Positions 32,501 to 43,100 of a stretch of DNA of 64,000 nt are shown piece after piece. The notes beneath the pieces are model-generated. The model made no database searches, was not told where the DNA came from, and saw only the letters and a list, made by a program, of their open reading frames with translations. The position numbers were made by a program, and so were the translations under genes. The stretch is from Isoperla grammatica (taxonomy: Eukaryota > Arthropoda > Insecta > Plecoptera > Perlodidae): contig OX246745.1 of assembly GCA_945910005.1 (NCBI GenBank), positions 36,419,670 through 36,483,669 on the forward strand. The letters are read 5' to 3'. How positions within the stretch are numbered: position 1 is the stretch's first letter; each line of letters begins with the position of its first letter.

Positions 32501-33568
32501 TTGCTTTAGAGTATCCAAATATTCGTTTGTAGCCTCGTTCGGTGTTTCGTGTATGGTATGGATTTTAAACCTTTCAAATATGTGTTGGCAATATTGTAAT
32601 ATCTTTTTAGATCTATTACCCATCCTGAATTGTTCTAATCTCCCAATATCTCTCCTTTACTCGTTGATCCGTTTGACTTATCTTCGTTCCCATTTTGGAG
32701 TATTATTTGTTTTTATGTTCTGAGAATGTACCAACTTTATTTTTAATCCTAATTGTCTGACCACTGCTACGGCTCCACAATATATTTCTGCATGCACTTC
32801 CTCAAACGACAATTCTTTCTTCGTGTAATCTAACAATATATGTGCGTTCATTACGTGCATTACTATGTTCATTTGCTTAGACTGTTTAGGTTTAGGAATT
32901 CTAGGTCTCTTGTTCGGTTCTATATGTGCACATTCTGACAAAGCATTTTCAAAAGCTAAATGTAATATGTTCTTTAACTCGTCTTTTTCTTGTGTGTTCC
33001 CTCTTGTATTTCTGGTAGATCTACTTGTTCCATTAATTCTTGTCGTAGATGGTCATCGTTTCTTGATGCTTCCATGATGTGCTCCTCGTTCGCCAAATCC
33101 TCTTTATTTTCTTGATCCATTTGTAGCTCCTCCTCTACTTCATGTCTTATTACGTTCAATAGATTAAATGGTAGCATACCATTACTTACAATTATTCTAC
33201 TTTGGTCTGCTACTCTTTGTTCGGTTACATCTACTAATGGGTATTCACGTGTAAACGCTCGGTGCAGTTCTTGTCGATATCCAACTAATCTAGTTTCTAA
33301 TAACGTAATTCTATAATAGTTGCGCATCACACAAATGTTCATATTATCTGTCCATTTGATACGCTGCCTCACTCTTGCAGATTTGGTGGTCTGTTGCGAT
33401 AATACATCAGAAGCAAGCATAATCTGTTTGTTTATTTACTAAATGTCAAATGTTCACTGTCCTGTCAAACTAAGTTCTGTGTCACAGAAAGTAAATATTG
33501 TTTTTCAAAGAAATCAAAGCACTTAATGTCACTCTTTTCTTTACACTCACAACTTGGCCGTGCCCCGT
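29495..33568 (-). pseudogene. Dong/R4-like retrotransposon, AT-rich family, copy C (5' end intact, internally deleted)
   Basis: The minus-strand frame starts at ATG 33420 (MLASDVLSQQTTKSARVRQR and then IKWTDNMNICVMRNYY), continues through 32941-32258, and resumes after a hAT insertion at 31241-32304. RT segments are NTHNWKAPGNDNIQNVWYK (about 31075-31130), SYIDYKKAYDSSPHSW (30700-30750) and RRGIFQGDSFSALWF (30520-30565). Motif C is FYMKD instead of FYMDD (about 30410), so a catalytic Asp is lost. The 3' part lacks the last ~540 bp and a further ~305 bp block (jump at 29541) compared with copy D, removing most of the finger and endonuclease. Its 5' UTR (33421-33568) ends exactly at (ATT)n. Confidence 0.9.
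31241..32304. mobile_element. hAT-type non-autonomous element, 1,064 bp, 8-bp target duplication
   Basis: The left end TAGGGATGGTTG is the reverse complement of the right end CAACCATCCCTA. The flanks are a perfect 8-bp duplication TTAATGGG (31233-31240 and 32305-32312), the diagnostic size for hAT. Removing the element and one TTAATGGG restores continuity of copy C. The interior (GCGAAATAAAACC, AAAACGAA words, an AGGCCTA motif) has no transposase; a 62-codon minus-strand frame at 31615-31803 is unrecognised. Confidence 0.92.
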
Positions 33569-33730
<162 letters not shown>

Positions 33731-35213
33731 TTTATTGTTGCAATACATACAAACTCGGTCAAAACCGGCATAAACATGTTGTACGGACACAAATGTCAAG
33801 TATTTCCATGTGTTTACCTTATTAAAATCTACTTAAAACTAGCCTACTTAATATATCATTGTTCACATTATTTTTTCCAATCCGAACTGTGGATGCTATG
33901 TACGGTCGTGGCCGATTTGTACTCATCCCAGCATTCGCTCTTTGTACGGTGGAAACCACGAAAACCACCATCGGGCTGGAGAACTTCTTGAAGTCTTCAT
34001 TCTTCTTAGTTCAAAAATTTTCGCACTATCCTACACGTGTTCAAAATAATTGCTTTTTGCATCTCGATGTATATGTTCGGTTGGAGACCAATTAGTTTAA
34101 TGCTGTCATGGAGTTTACGTGGAACAATGCCATTTGCTGATATAATTAACGGTATAACAGTTACATTATTCTGCTTCCACAACCTTTTTATTTCAATAGA
34201 TAATTCCTTATATCTGTTTATCTTTTCCCGCCAAGTTGTCTCTACATTATGGCATAAAGGGACGGCAACATCAATTAAAATCGTTTCTTGTTTCTTCTTG
34301 TCAATAAATATAATATCCGGTCTATTGTGATGTATGGTTTGGTCTGTTATAACTGCCCGGTCGTAATATAATTTGTAGTCTTTACTATCTAATACCTTTT
34401 CAGGCTTGTATTTGTAATACGCAGTGGTTGTGTTTATAAGTTTATACTTCATGGCTAATTTTTGATGTATAATGTTTGCAACTTGGTTATGCCTATGAAG
34501 ATGATCTGTTTGACAAAGCATTTTGCACCCAGATACGATTTGTTCAATTGTTTCGCCGTTCATATTACATTTTCTACATTTATCTTCCACTGTGACGTCT
34601 TTCAGTATGTATTTTTTGTAATTGTTAGTCTTGATTACTTTATCTTGAATAGCGATCATAAATCCCTCTGTTTCGCTGAAAATGTCTCCGGACGTTAACC
34701 ATTTGTTCGATGCTACCCTATCGACGCTATTTTTAAGAAGTTCTTTATAATGTCTGCTATGTAACGTCTTTTCTGATATTCTGATCTCTTTTGCTGTGTC
34801 AGAATTTAGTTTTTGAAGCAAGTTTAAATTTCCGTCATTTAAATTGAGGGGAGAAAGCGACTTATCTGCCGATACTATAGCTCTATGAAGTTGTGAATGT
34901 GGGCATTTTGTATAAAAGACCTTTCTTAGAATTTCAATTTGTTTATAATATAAATTATTTAAATCAATCAAGCCTCTTCCCCCTTTTTCTCTAGGTAGAG
35001 TCACTCGTTCTATTGCTGACTTAGGGTGATGACTTCTGTATTTGGTGAATGTTGTGCGGGTGAGAATTTCTAGGGCATGAAGTTCTGTCTGTGTCCATTT
35101 AATAATTCCAAATGAATATGTAAGTACCGGTATAGCATAAGTGTTAATTGCTTTGATCTTGTTTTTACCATTTAGTTGTGTTTTTAAAATGGATCCTATT
35201 CGTTTCTTGTATG

Positions 35214-35214
<1 letters not shown>
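33731..35214 (-). pseudogene. Dong/R4-like retrotransposon, AT-rich family, copy D (5'-truncated, C-terminal ORF intact)
   Basis: The minus-strand frame is open from the truncation point at 35214 (AYKKRIGSILKTQL) to a stop at 34006, about 400 codons. It includes INTYAIPVLTYSFGIIKW, LPREKGGRGLIDLNNLYYKQ, the finger CRKCNMNGETIEQIVSGC, and the endonuclease signature NRPDIIFIDKKKQETILIDV and then AVPLCHNVE. In this copy the finger His is Gln (IEQIVS; copies A and B have IEHIVS). The 3' UTR is 33731-34005 and abuts (ATT)n. The 5' truncation runs straight into another (ATT)n, so the copy is flanked on both sides by the same microsatellite. The open frame appears to extend through the microsatellites up to 35577, but that extension is not real coding. 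Confidence 0.92.
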
Positions 35215-35286
<72 letters not shown>

Positions 35287-35317
35287 TTTATTATAATTAT
35301 TGTTGTTGTTGTTGTTG

Positions 35318-35401
<84 letters not shown>

Positions 35402-35427
35402 GGTTGTAGTTGTTGTTGTTGTTGTAG

Positions 35428-35459
<32 letters not shown>

Positions 35460-35461
35460 GA
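35215..35461. repeat. Compound (ATT)n-(GTT)n microsatellite
   Basis: (ATT)n at 35215-35300 passes into (GTT)n up to 35461, with small interruptions (GTG, GTAGTT). Poly-Gln, poly-Asn or poly-Val frames across it are artefacts. Confidence 0.95.
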
Positions 35462-35590
35462 CAAATTTGTGACAAAGGAACAAGAGAAATATTGTAGGAC
35501 TCGTTTAACATTGAAACAACATAAAAACAGGTATAATGATAGACTTTAAAACTATTCACTAGTGATAACTTTGGCACATAGTATTTTTGC

Positions 35591-35592
<2 letters not shown>

Positions 35593-35641
<49 letters not shown>
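35593..35641. repeat. (GA)n microsatellite
   Basis: About 24 uninterrupted GA dinucleotides. Confidence 0.97.
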
Positions 35642-35644
<3 letters not shown>

Positions 35645-36551
35645 TTGCACTGGCAGTAGCAGACAAGGGAACAATGCGTGGACGGTGTGTCGGAAACCCA
35701 GCTTAGATCTGAATAATTCAGAAGGCAATAGATGGAGGTTACTCAGACCTCAGATACTTGTGACCAGCCATGCAATTCAATCAAATCGTGAACCATCTCA
35801 CGGGAAATACTCAGGGCATAAAATTAAATTGGCAGGGATATTGAAATGTACGTTTCATTGAATGCAAGCACAATAAGAATGAGTCTAGTTTAGACGCTTA
35901 AATAAATTAAATAAATAACTTTTATTAGTATAAGAGTGAAATGGTATACAAAACATATTGACACGCTACACGTACAGACCAAATATTACACTTAATTCAA
36001 ATAAACGACACATCAAACGTCAACAAACCCAAAACTATGAATTTCAATTTAACTAGCATTGTTAGTGTTTCGTCATTCAGTTTGGTATTGTGTAGTATTG
36101 ATGCTATGGTTTATATTAAGGCTGCATGTCTTATGTATTTCCAAACAAAGTAATCGAGATGGAAACGAGATGAGTGAAAATACACCCTTTGACATCGATG
36201 CCCAAACTAGATATTAAGTTTTGAAAATACGTTAAATGTAACTTCAAACTCCTTTTCAATCACCTTACAATAATGCCATGATCATTTTTCTAGATAATAT
36301 AATTTTTTTAATTTTCGAAATTAATTTCAACACCTCAAATAACCGTAAAAATGTTCATGAATTTATTTATACGCATATACGGAATTAATTTATTACTCGC
36401 GCACACATAATAAAAAAGCCACACGTTTAATCGAATTTCCTAGGAAATGCGTGATACAAAATGGTTGATCCCATCCTAAAGCTACAGGTTTAGACCTACG
36501 TGGCAGTGAATGCAATACTTATTGGACGAAGTAAAAGAATTACAAGTAATG
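35645..36551. other. AT-rich non-coding DNA
   Basis: No gene, RNA or terminal repeat was seen. This could be the 3' UTR side of the minus-strand exon that ends at 36552; AATAAA-like words occur on the minus strand but none can be assigned. Confidence 0.35.
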
Positions 36552-37621
36552 TTACAAAATTTGGAACCATTCACAGAAGTTTATGAGCATTTGCTGACAC
36601 CAGTTAAGGCCGTCGTCCTCTTCTTCGACCTCCTCTTCAACTACATCGGCGTAAATGATACACCCATAGGCGGGCTCCTCCACATCGACACGCATCCGTC
36701 TGCGGTGCGGGGCGGCCCCCTGTTCGTCATAGGCGGGCTGCTGTGATACATGCTGCGCATCGACACGCGTCTGTCTGCGGTGCGGGGCGGCCCCCTGTTC
36801 GTCATAGGCGGGCTGCTGTGATACATGCTGCGCATCGACACGCGTCTGTCTGCGGTGCGGGGCGGCCCCCTGTTCGTCATAGGCGGGCTGCTGTGATACA
36901 TGCTGCGCATCGACACGCGTCTGTCTGCGGTGCGGGGCGGCCCCCTGTTCGTCATAGGCGGGCTGCTGTGATACATGCTGCGCATCGACACGCATCTGTC
37001 TGCGGTGCGAGGCGGCCCCCTGTTCGTCATAGGCGGGCTGCTGTGATACATGCTGCGCATCGACACGCGTCTGTCTGCGGTGCGGGGCGGCCCCCTGTTC
37101 GTCATAGGCGGGCTGCTGTGATACATGCTGCGCATCGACACGCATCCGTCTGCGGTGCGGGGCGGCCCCCTGTTCGTCATAGGCGGGCTGCTGTGATACA
37201 TGCTGCGCACCGACACGCGTCTGTCTGCGGTGCGGGGCGGCCCCCTGTTCGTCATAGGCGGGCTGCTGTGATACATGCTGCGCACCGACACGCGTCTGTC
37301 TGCGGTGCGGGGCGGCCCCCTGTTCGTCATAGGCGGGCTGCTGTGATACATGCTGCGCATCGACACGCATCCGTCTGCGGTGCGGGGCGGCCCCCTGCTC
37401 ACCACAGGCTTCGTCATTCAACTCACCACGAAAGTAAGAAAATGATGTTTCCGCTCTCTTGTGGTGCATTTCTGCTGCAATCATGCGTTCCTCTCTTGTG
37501 CGTCCGTTATCCAGATTCTTCACCGCCTTCTTAATAGTCATCATGTTGACCATCAACTGATCTACTATCTCCTCCGATTCCCACAAGGAAAGCACTGCCA
37601 GTGCGTCGTTTTCCAGGCCAG
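36552..37621 (-). CDS. Terminal exon of a host gene encoding a 25-residue tandem-repeat protein
   Basis: On the minus strand the exon follows an acceptor, CTTATTTTACAG, and begins at 37621 in phase with two leading bases. It reads GLENDALAVLSLWESEEIVD, then QLMVNMMTIKKAVKNLDNGR, then TREERMIAAEMHHKRAETSF. Next come about ten repeats of a 25-residue unit, EQGAAPHRR followed by Q/R-T/M-RV, then AQHVSQQPAYD. The tail has VVEEEVEEEDDGLNWCQQML and stops at TAA 36552. The non-repeat ends look like ordinary protein, which supports this strand and frame over the alternatives. The repeat is basic and His/Arg/Gln-rich; the tail is strongly acidic. No signal peptide or membrane segment is visible. Upstream exons were not found and the family is unknown. 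Confidence 0.6.
36665..37395. repeat. 75-bp coding minisatellite, ~9.7 copies
   Basis: TGTTCGTCAT recurs at 36721, 36796, 36871, 36946, 37021, 37096, 37171, 37246 and 37321, exactly every 75 bp. Differences are few and mostly at the same sites (CGCGTCTGTC/CGCATCCGTC, GCATCG/GCACCG, one GGGGCGG to GAGGCGG). Because 75 is divisible by 3, three frames stay open across the array. Confidence 0.97.
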
Positions 37622-38340
37622 CTGTAAAATAAGAATACTTTCATACACGGCATGGTTCTATATTTATTTAAAATAGATTCTCAGAGAACAAGTTCAATGT
37701 CTCTGTTAATATTAGAAGATTTTAATAAAGTCTATTTAATAACCCCATTTAACGTTCAAATTTTAAATGAATGTAATAATAAATTAATTACTTTAACATT
37801 TAGTCATGCAATCATCATCATGCATTAAATCGTGCATCATGCACTTAATCATCATCGTCATTAAATTACTTGCACTAACTAGGGGAATCGTAAATCTGTC
37901 ACGTTTCCACAGAATATGCTAGTAATCGTGGCAAACAAATTCCGAAGAAAGACATTCTGTACCGATTAGGTTTGGGTTAAAAAATAAATATTTAATAAGG
38001 GACTCAGACTCCGAAGGTGGCCACGCGTCGCGGAGTAGGAAAACCACCTGACTCTGACCTTTCTGCAACTCGTTACCCACCGACATCCAGACACAAAAAA
38101 GCAAAGCCATCACAAACGTGCTCAAAGCACATGTTCAATTGGCCTCGGAAAGACAAGCGATATGAAAAAACAAGAAAACAATAGAATGGAAATTGACAAC
38201 GAACCGTTTCTTTTTGAGGCCCGAAAATAAAAATCCGTTGATGACGCAGTGTCTGGCTGTCAGCTTACAGGCGAAGGGGAGCAAAATGGACGATTGCAGG
38301 TGCCTTCATAAATCCAAAAACACATTGTGATAAGTTTAAC
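37622..38340. other. Likely intron/intergenic DNA upstream of the repeat-protein exon
   Basis: An unrecognised 68-codon minus-strand frame lies at 37919-38125 (core NELQKGQSQVVFLLRDAW). It has no clear splice borders, so I do not call it an exon. CATCATCATGCA-type words occur near 37812-37860. Confidence 0.35.
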
Positions 38341-38349
38341 CCCGTTACA

Positions 38350-38460
38350 AATAATACGTAGTGTGTGGCTCGTTGTTCGTGTGGGTCTATGCGTGCTAGC
38401 TTCCAAAGAAGAAGGTCCAGGATTCGATTCCTAGTTTCGAATATTTTTTCCACTTACGGA
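38350..38460 (+). mobile_element. tRNA-like SINE fragment (copy 3)
   Basis: TGGCTCGTTGTTCGTGTGG (38366, A-box region), GCTAGCTTCCAAAG (anticodon-arm-like) and GGATTCGATTCC (38420-38431, B box) follow the same order and spacing as the SINE at 15615. GAAGGTCCAGG before the B box is shared by both. The conserved ATGTCCCCCACTG tail is not found here, so it is truncated or a different subfamily. Confidence 0.55.
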
Positions 38461-38676
38461 ATGTTCATTTGAACTCAATGGTAATATACTGGCATACATG
38501 TTAACGGTGAACTTGGAGTCGTTATTGCAACGAGGTTTATAACACATAGTATAATGTCTCTTCCAAATAAGTTTTTACAACTGAATAAGTGGAAATAAAT
38601 GAAAACAATACACCTTACTTTAATTTTATTTTAGTCTTATTACGAGTATTCTTCGGACACAGCTATCCACGCCTTG

Positions 38677-38694
38677 TGACGTCACGTGACGTCA
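38677..38694. promoter_or_regulatory. Double CRE palindrome with central E-box
   Basis: TGACGTCACGTGACGTCA is a perfect 18-bp palindrome holding two full CRE sites (38677-38684 and 38687-38694) and CACGTG (38683-38688). CREB/ATF-type bZIP and bHLH factors bind such sites in animals. It lies about 1 kb upstream, in minus-strand sense, of the repeat-protein exon, so it might belong to that gene's promoter. That link is an inference. Confidence 0.5.
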
Positions 38695-38837
38695 AACACC
38701 TCCGTCGGAGAAACTAAGCATTGCGTACTCACGAGCTCATCGTTAGGATATTCCATCACCACACATAAACTGGACAATGTTTTACATAATTAGATGAGCG
38801 TAGCAAATCTCTCAGTTCAACGCGATCGGCTCTTTTA

Positions 38838-38985
38838 ATGTGTGCGTGCGCGTGCGCGTGTGGTGGAGGGATGGAGGGGGGTGGAAGTCCCTACGGTAAC
38901 CGTGGAGGAAGACACTTGACAGTTGAGTTGACACTTGCTTTGCCGGTCCCCCCACCCTCCACCCCTCCACCCCCTCCAGCCCAAC
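38838..38985. other. Z-DNA-prone and G-rich/C-rich paired segments
   Basis: Alternating GTGTGCGTGCGCGTGCGCGTGTG at about 38838-38862 is followed by a G-rich stretch (GGAGGGATGGAGGGGGGTGG). About 80 bp later comes a C-rich stretch (CCACCCTCCACCCCTCCACC) roughly complementary to it. The arms could pair, or form G-quadruplex structures. No gene. Confidence 0.5.
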
Positions 38986-39136
38986 CACGACACAACACAG
39001 TTGCGAACTCTGCTAAAACAAAATATCAAAATTGGTGTTCCCAGAAGTTAAATTGATTTAAATGCGCCTCGAGCCCTATGTTTACCCATTCTCCCGTGTT
39101 GAGACATCACGTTTCAGGGCCGGATTATTTTTTTCT

Positions 39137-40180
39137 GTTCAGATGCTATAGTTGAAATTAGTCTCTACATTCTGTACATACATGTAAATGGTGATGATAT
39201 ACTGGCCTTAACGTAACTAGTCTCATACTGACATCAGACCTTTATCTACCGCCCTTATGTTTAGATGCTTTAGTTGAAATTAGTCTCTACATTCTGTACA
39301 TACATGTAAATGGTGATGATATACTGGCCTTAACGTAACTAGTCTCATACTGACATCAGACCTTTATCTACCGCCCTTATGTTTAGATGCTTTAGTTGAA
39401 ATTAGTCTCTACATTCTGTACATACATGTAAATAGTGATGATATAGTAGCCTTAAAGGGACAGTCAGATGAAAAACTAAAAAACTACCACTTGTATATGT
39501 CCACCCTCAAATATGGAAGACATGACTACAAAAGATACTATACTTTAAAAGCAGGCGGTTAAAAAATTAAAGAAAACGCGATTTTTTGGCTTGTTGCTAC
39601 CAAGTAGCACCGAGCAACTTTTCTCATGGTAATGCCCATGTAAAAAAAATGTTGCCTCGAGATAGTAAAACAACCGCTAAAATAGGATACATCAAACATC
39701 GATCAGGATGTTAAATGTGCATCGTTTCTCTACCGATTACATGCTTTTTAGTGTGTTTCTACAAAATGCCCGGCAATTAATTTTTTTGTGACTTTATGTG
39801 TAGAAAAGTTGTAATCCGTTTTGAGCGGCACTGTCCGCAGTCGCCGAGTGTTGTTGCTGGTCTCGTATAACACAATGAGTGCTCTGTCTATCGGGCAGGC
39901 GCTAGCGAGCTCAGATCCAATACAGCTGTACTACGCTTTAGAAGAAAAATGCAGCAGAGCTGGCGAAGAGAATCTAGTAGCAAAGCTAAATTTTCAATAT
40001 TTTTTTTTCTTGCATTAAAGCAACCTATATCAATTTTATTTTGTACATAACTGAATTTCATGCACTTATGACTCATTGGTGATTTTTTAGTTTTTCACCT
40101 GTCTATCCCTTTAACGTAACTAGCCTCATACTGACATCAGACCGTTATCTACGTGTACCACCCTTTCACGCACGTTGTTT
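39137..40180. repeat. 122-bp tandem repeat, three copies, last one split by an insertion
   Basis: TTGAAATTAGTCTCTACATTC starts at 39152, 39274 and 39396, exactly 122 bp apart. The third copy breaks at 39455 and resumes at 40111 (TTAACGTAACTAGCCTCATACTGACATCAGACC), where a TTAA-type element is inserted. The repeat ends just before the 61-bp satellite. The unit is exactly twice 61 bp. Confidence 0.9.
39456..40110. mobile_element. TTAA-target non-autonomous DNA element, 655 bp
   Basis: The flanks are TTAA (39452-39455 and 40111-40114). The left end AGGGACAGTCAGATGAAAAA and the right end (reverse complement AGGGATAGACAGGTGAAAAA) match except for about three bases, and pairing continues through CTAAAAAA. 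TTAA duplication is shared by piggyBac and Kolobok elements; I cannot tell which. A 65-codon plus-strand frame (39821-40018) has no known domain. Confidence 0.8.
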
Positions 40181-40184
40181 CGAA

Positions 40185-43100
40185 GAATGTGAATAGACTC
40201 CTCGCGTTCTATCACGCATGTGTATAAAGGCGTCCACTGTGCTAACAATGTGAATAGACTCCTCGCGTTCTATCACGCATGTGTATAAAGGCGCTCACTG
40301 TGCTAACAATGTGAATAGACTCCTCGCGTTCTATCACGCATGTGTATAAAGGCGTCCACTGTGCTAACAATGTGAATAGACTCCTCGCGTTCTATCACGC
40401 ATGTGTATAAAGGCGCTCACTGTGCTAACAATGTGAATAGACTCCTCGCGTTCTATCACGCATGTGTATAAAGGCGTCCACTGTGCTAACAATGTGAATA
40501 GACTCCTCGCGTTCTATCACGCATGTGTATAAAGGCGCTCACTGTGCTAACAATGTGAATAGACTCCTCGCGTTCTATCACGCATGTGTATAAAGGCGCT
40601 CACTGTGCTAACAATGTGAATAGACTCCTCGCGTTCTATCACGCATGTGTATAAAGGCCCCACTGTGCTAACAATGTGAATAGACTCCTCGCGTTCTATC
40701 ACGCATGTGTATAAAGGCCCCACTGTGCTAACAATGTGAATAGACTCCTCGCGTTCTATCACGCATGTGTATAAAGGCGCTCACTGTGCTAACAATGTGA
40801 ATAGACTCCTCGCGTTCTATCACGCATGTGTATAAAGGCGTCCACTGTGCTAACAATGTGAATAGACTCCTCGCGTTCTATCACGCATGTGTATAAAGGT
40901 GCTCACTGTGCTAACAATGTGAATAGACTCCTCGCGTTCTATCACGCATGTGTATAAAGGCGCTCACTGTGCTAACAATGTGAATAGACTCCTCGCGTTC
41001 TATCACGCATGTGTATAAAGGCGCTCACTGTGCTAACAATGTGAATAGACTCCTCGCGTTCTATCACGCATGTGTATAAAGGCGCTCACTGTGCTAACAA
41101 TGTGAATAGACTCCTCGCGTTCTATCACGCATGTGTATAAAGGCGTCCACTGTGCTAACAATGTGAAAATACTCCTCGCGTTCTATCACGCATGTGAATA
41201 AAGGCGCTCACTGTGCTAACAATGTGAATAGACTCCTCGCGTTCTATCACGCATGTGTATAAAGGCGCTCACTGTGCTAACAATGTGAATAGACTCCTCG
41301 CGTTCTATCACGCATGTGTATAAAGGCGTCCACTGTGCTAACAATGTGAATAGACTCCTCGCGTTCTATCACGCATGTGTATAAAGGCGCTCACTGTGCT
41401 AACAATGTGAATAGACTCCTCGCGTTCTATCACGCATGTGTATAAAGGCGCTCACTGTGCTAACAATGTGAATAGACTCCTCGCGTTCTATCACGCATGT
41501 GTATAAAGGCCCCACTGTGCTAACAATGTGAATAGACTCCTCGCGTTCTATCACGCATGTGTATAAAGGCGCTCACTGTGCTAACAATGTGAATAGACTC
41601 CTCGCGTTCTATCACGCATGTGTATAAAGGCGCTCACTGTGCTAACAATGTGAATAGACTCCTCGCGTTCTATCACGCATGTGTATAAAGGCGCTCACTG
41701 TGCTAACAATGTGAATAGACTCCTCGCGTTCTATCACGCATGTGTATAAAGGCGTCCACTGTGCTAACAATGTGAATAGACTCCTCGCGTTCTATCACGC
41801 ATGTGTATAAAGGCGCTCACTGTGCTAACAATGTGAATAGACTCCTCGCGTTCTATCACGCATGTGTATAAAGGCGCTCACTGTGCTAACAATGTGAATA
41901 GACTCCTCGCGTTCTATCACGCATGTGTATAAAGGCGCTCACTGTGCTAACAATGTGAATAGACTCCTCGCGTTCTATCACGCATGTGTATAAAGGTGCT
42001 CACTGTGCTAACAATGTGAATAGACTCCTCGCGTTCTATCACGCATGTGTATAAAGGCGCTCACTGTGCTAACAATGTGAATAGACTCCTCGCGTTCTAT
42101 CACGCATGTGTATAAAGGCCCCACTGTGCTAACAATGTGAATAGACTCCTCGCGTTCTATCACGCATGTGTATAAAGGCGTCCACTGTGCTAACAATGTG
42201 AATAGACTCCTCGCGTTCTATCACGCATGTGTATAAAGGCGCTCACTGTGCTAACAATGTGAATAGACTCCTCGCGTTCTATCACGCATGTGTATAAAGG
42301 CGCTCACTGTGCTAACAATGTGAATAGACTCCTCGCGTTCTATCACGCATGTGTATAAAGGCGCTCACTGTGCTAACAATGTGAATAGACTCCTCGCGTT
42401 CTATCACGCATGTGTATAAATGCCCCACTGTGCTAACAATGTGAATAGACTCCTCGCGTTCTATCACGCATGTGTATAAAGGCGCTCACTGTGCTAACAA
42501 TGTGAATAGACTCCTCGCGTTCTATCACGCATGTGTATAAAGGCGTCCACTGTGCTAACAATGTGAATAGACTCCTCGCGTTCTATCACGCATGTGTATA
42601 AAGGCGTCCACTGTGCTAACAATGTGAACAGACTCCTCGCGTTCTATCACGCATGTGTATAAAGGCGCTCACTGTGCTAACAATGTGAATAGACTCCTCG
42701 CGTTCTATCACGCATGTGTATAAAGGCGTCCACTGTGCTAACAATGTGAATAGACTCCTCGCGTTCTATCACGCATGTGTATAATGGCGCTCACTGTGCT
42801 AACAATGTGAATAGACTCCTCGCGTTCTATCACGCATGTGTATAAAGGCGCTGCTCACTGTGCTAACAATGTGAATAGACTCCTCGCGTTCTATCACGCA
42901 TGTGTATAAAGGCGCTCACTGTGCTAACAATGTGAATAGACTCCTCGCGTTCTATCACGCATGTGTATAAAGGCGTCCACTGTGCTAACAATGTGAGTAG
43001 ACTCCTCGCGTTCTATCACGCATGTGTATAATGGCGCTCACTGTGCTAACAATGTGAATAGACTCCTCGCGTTCTATCACGCATGTGTATAAAGGCGTCC

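Noticed and set aside
34006..35577. A single 523-residue protein with Gln and Asn tracts
   Set aside because: Only the part from 35214 downward is retrotransposon coding. The N-terminal part is translated microsatellite upstream of the truncation.
36743..37534. Plus-strand 263-codon and second minus-strand 258-codon frames over the 75-bp repeat
   Set aside because: They stay open because the period is a multiple of three. The 347-codon minus frame has better non-repeat ends and a splice acceptor, so it is preferred.
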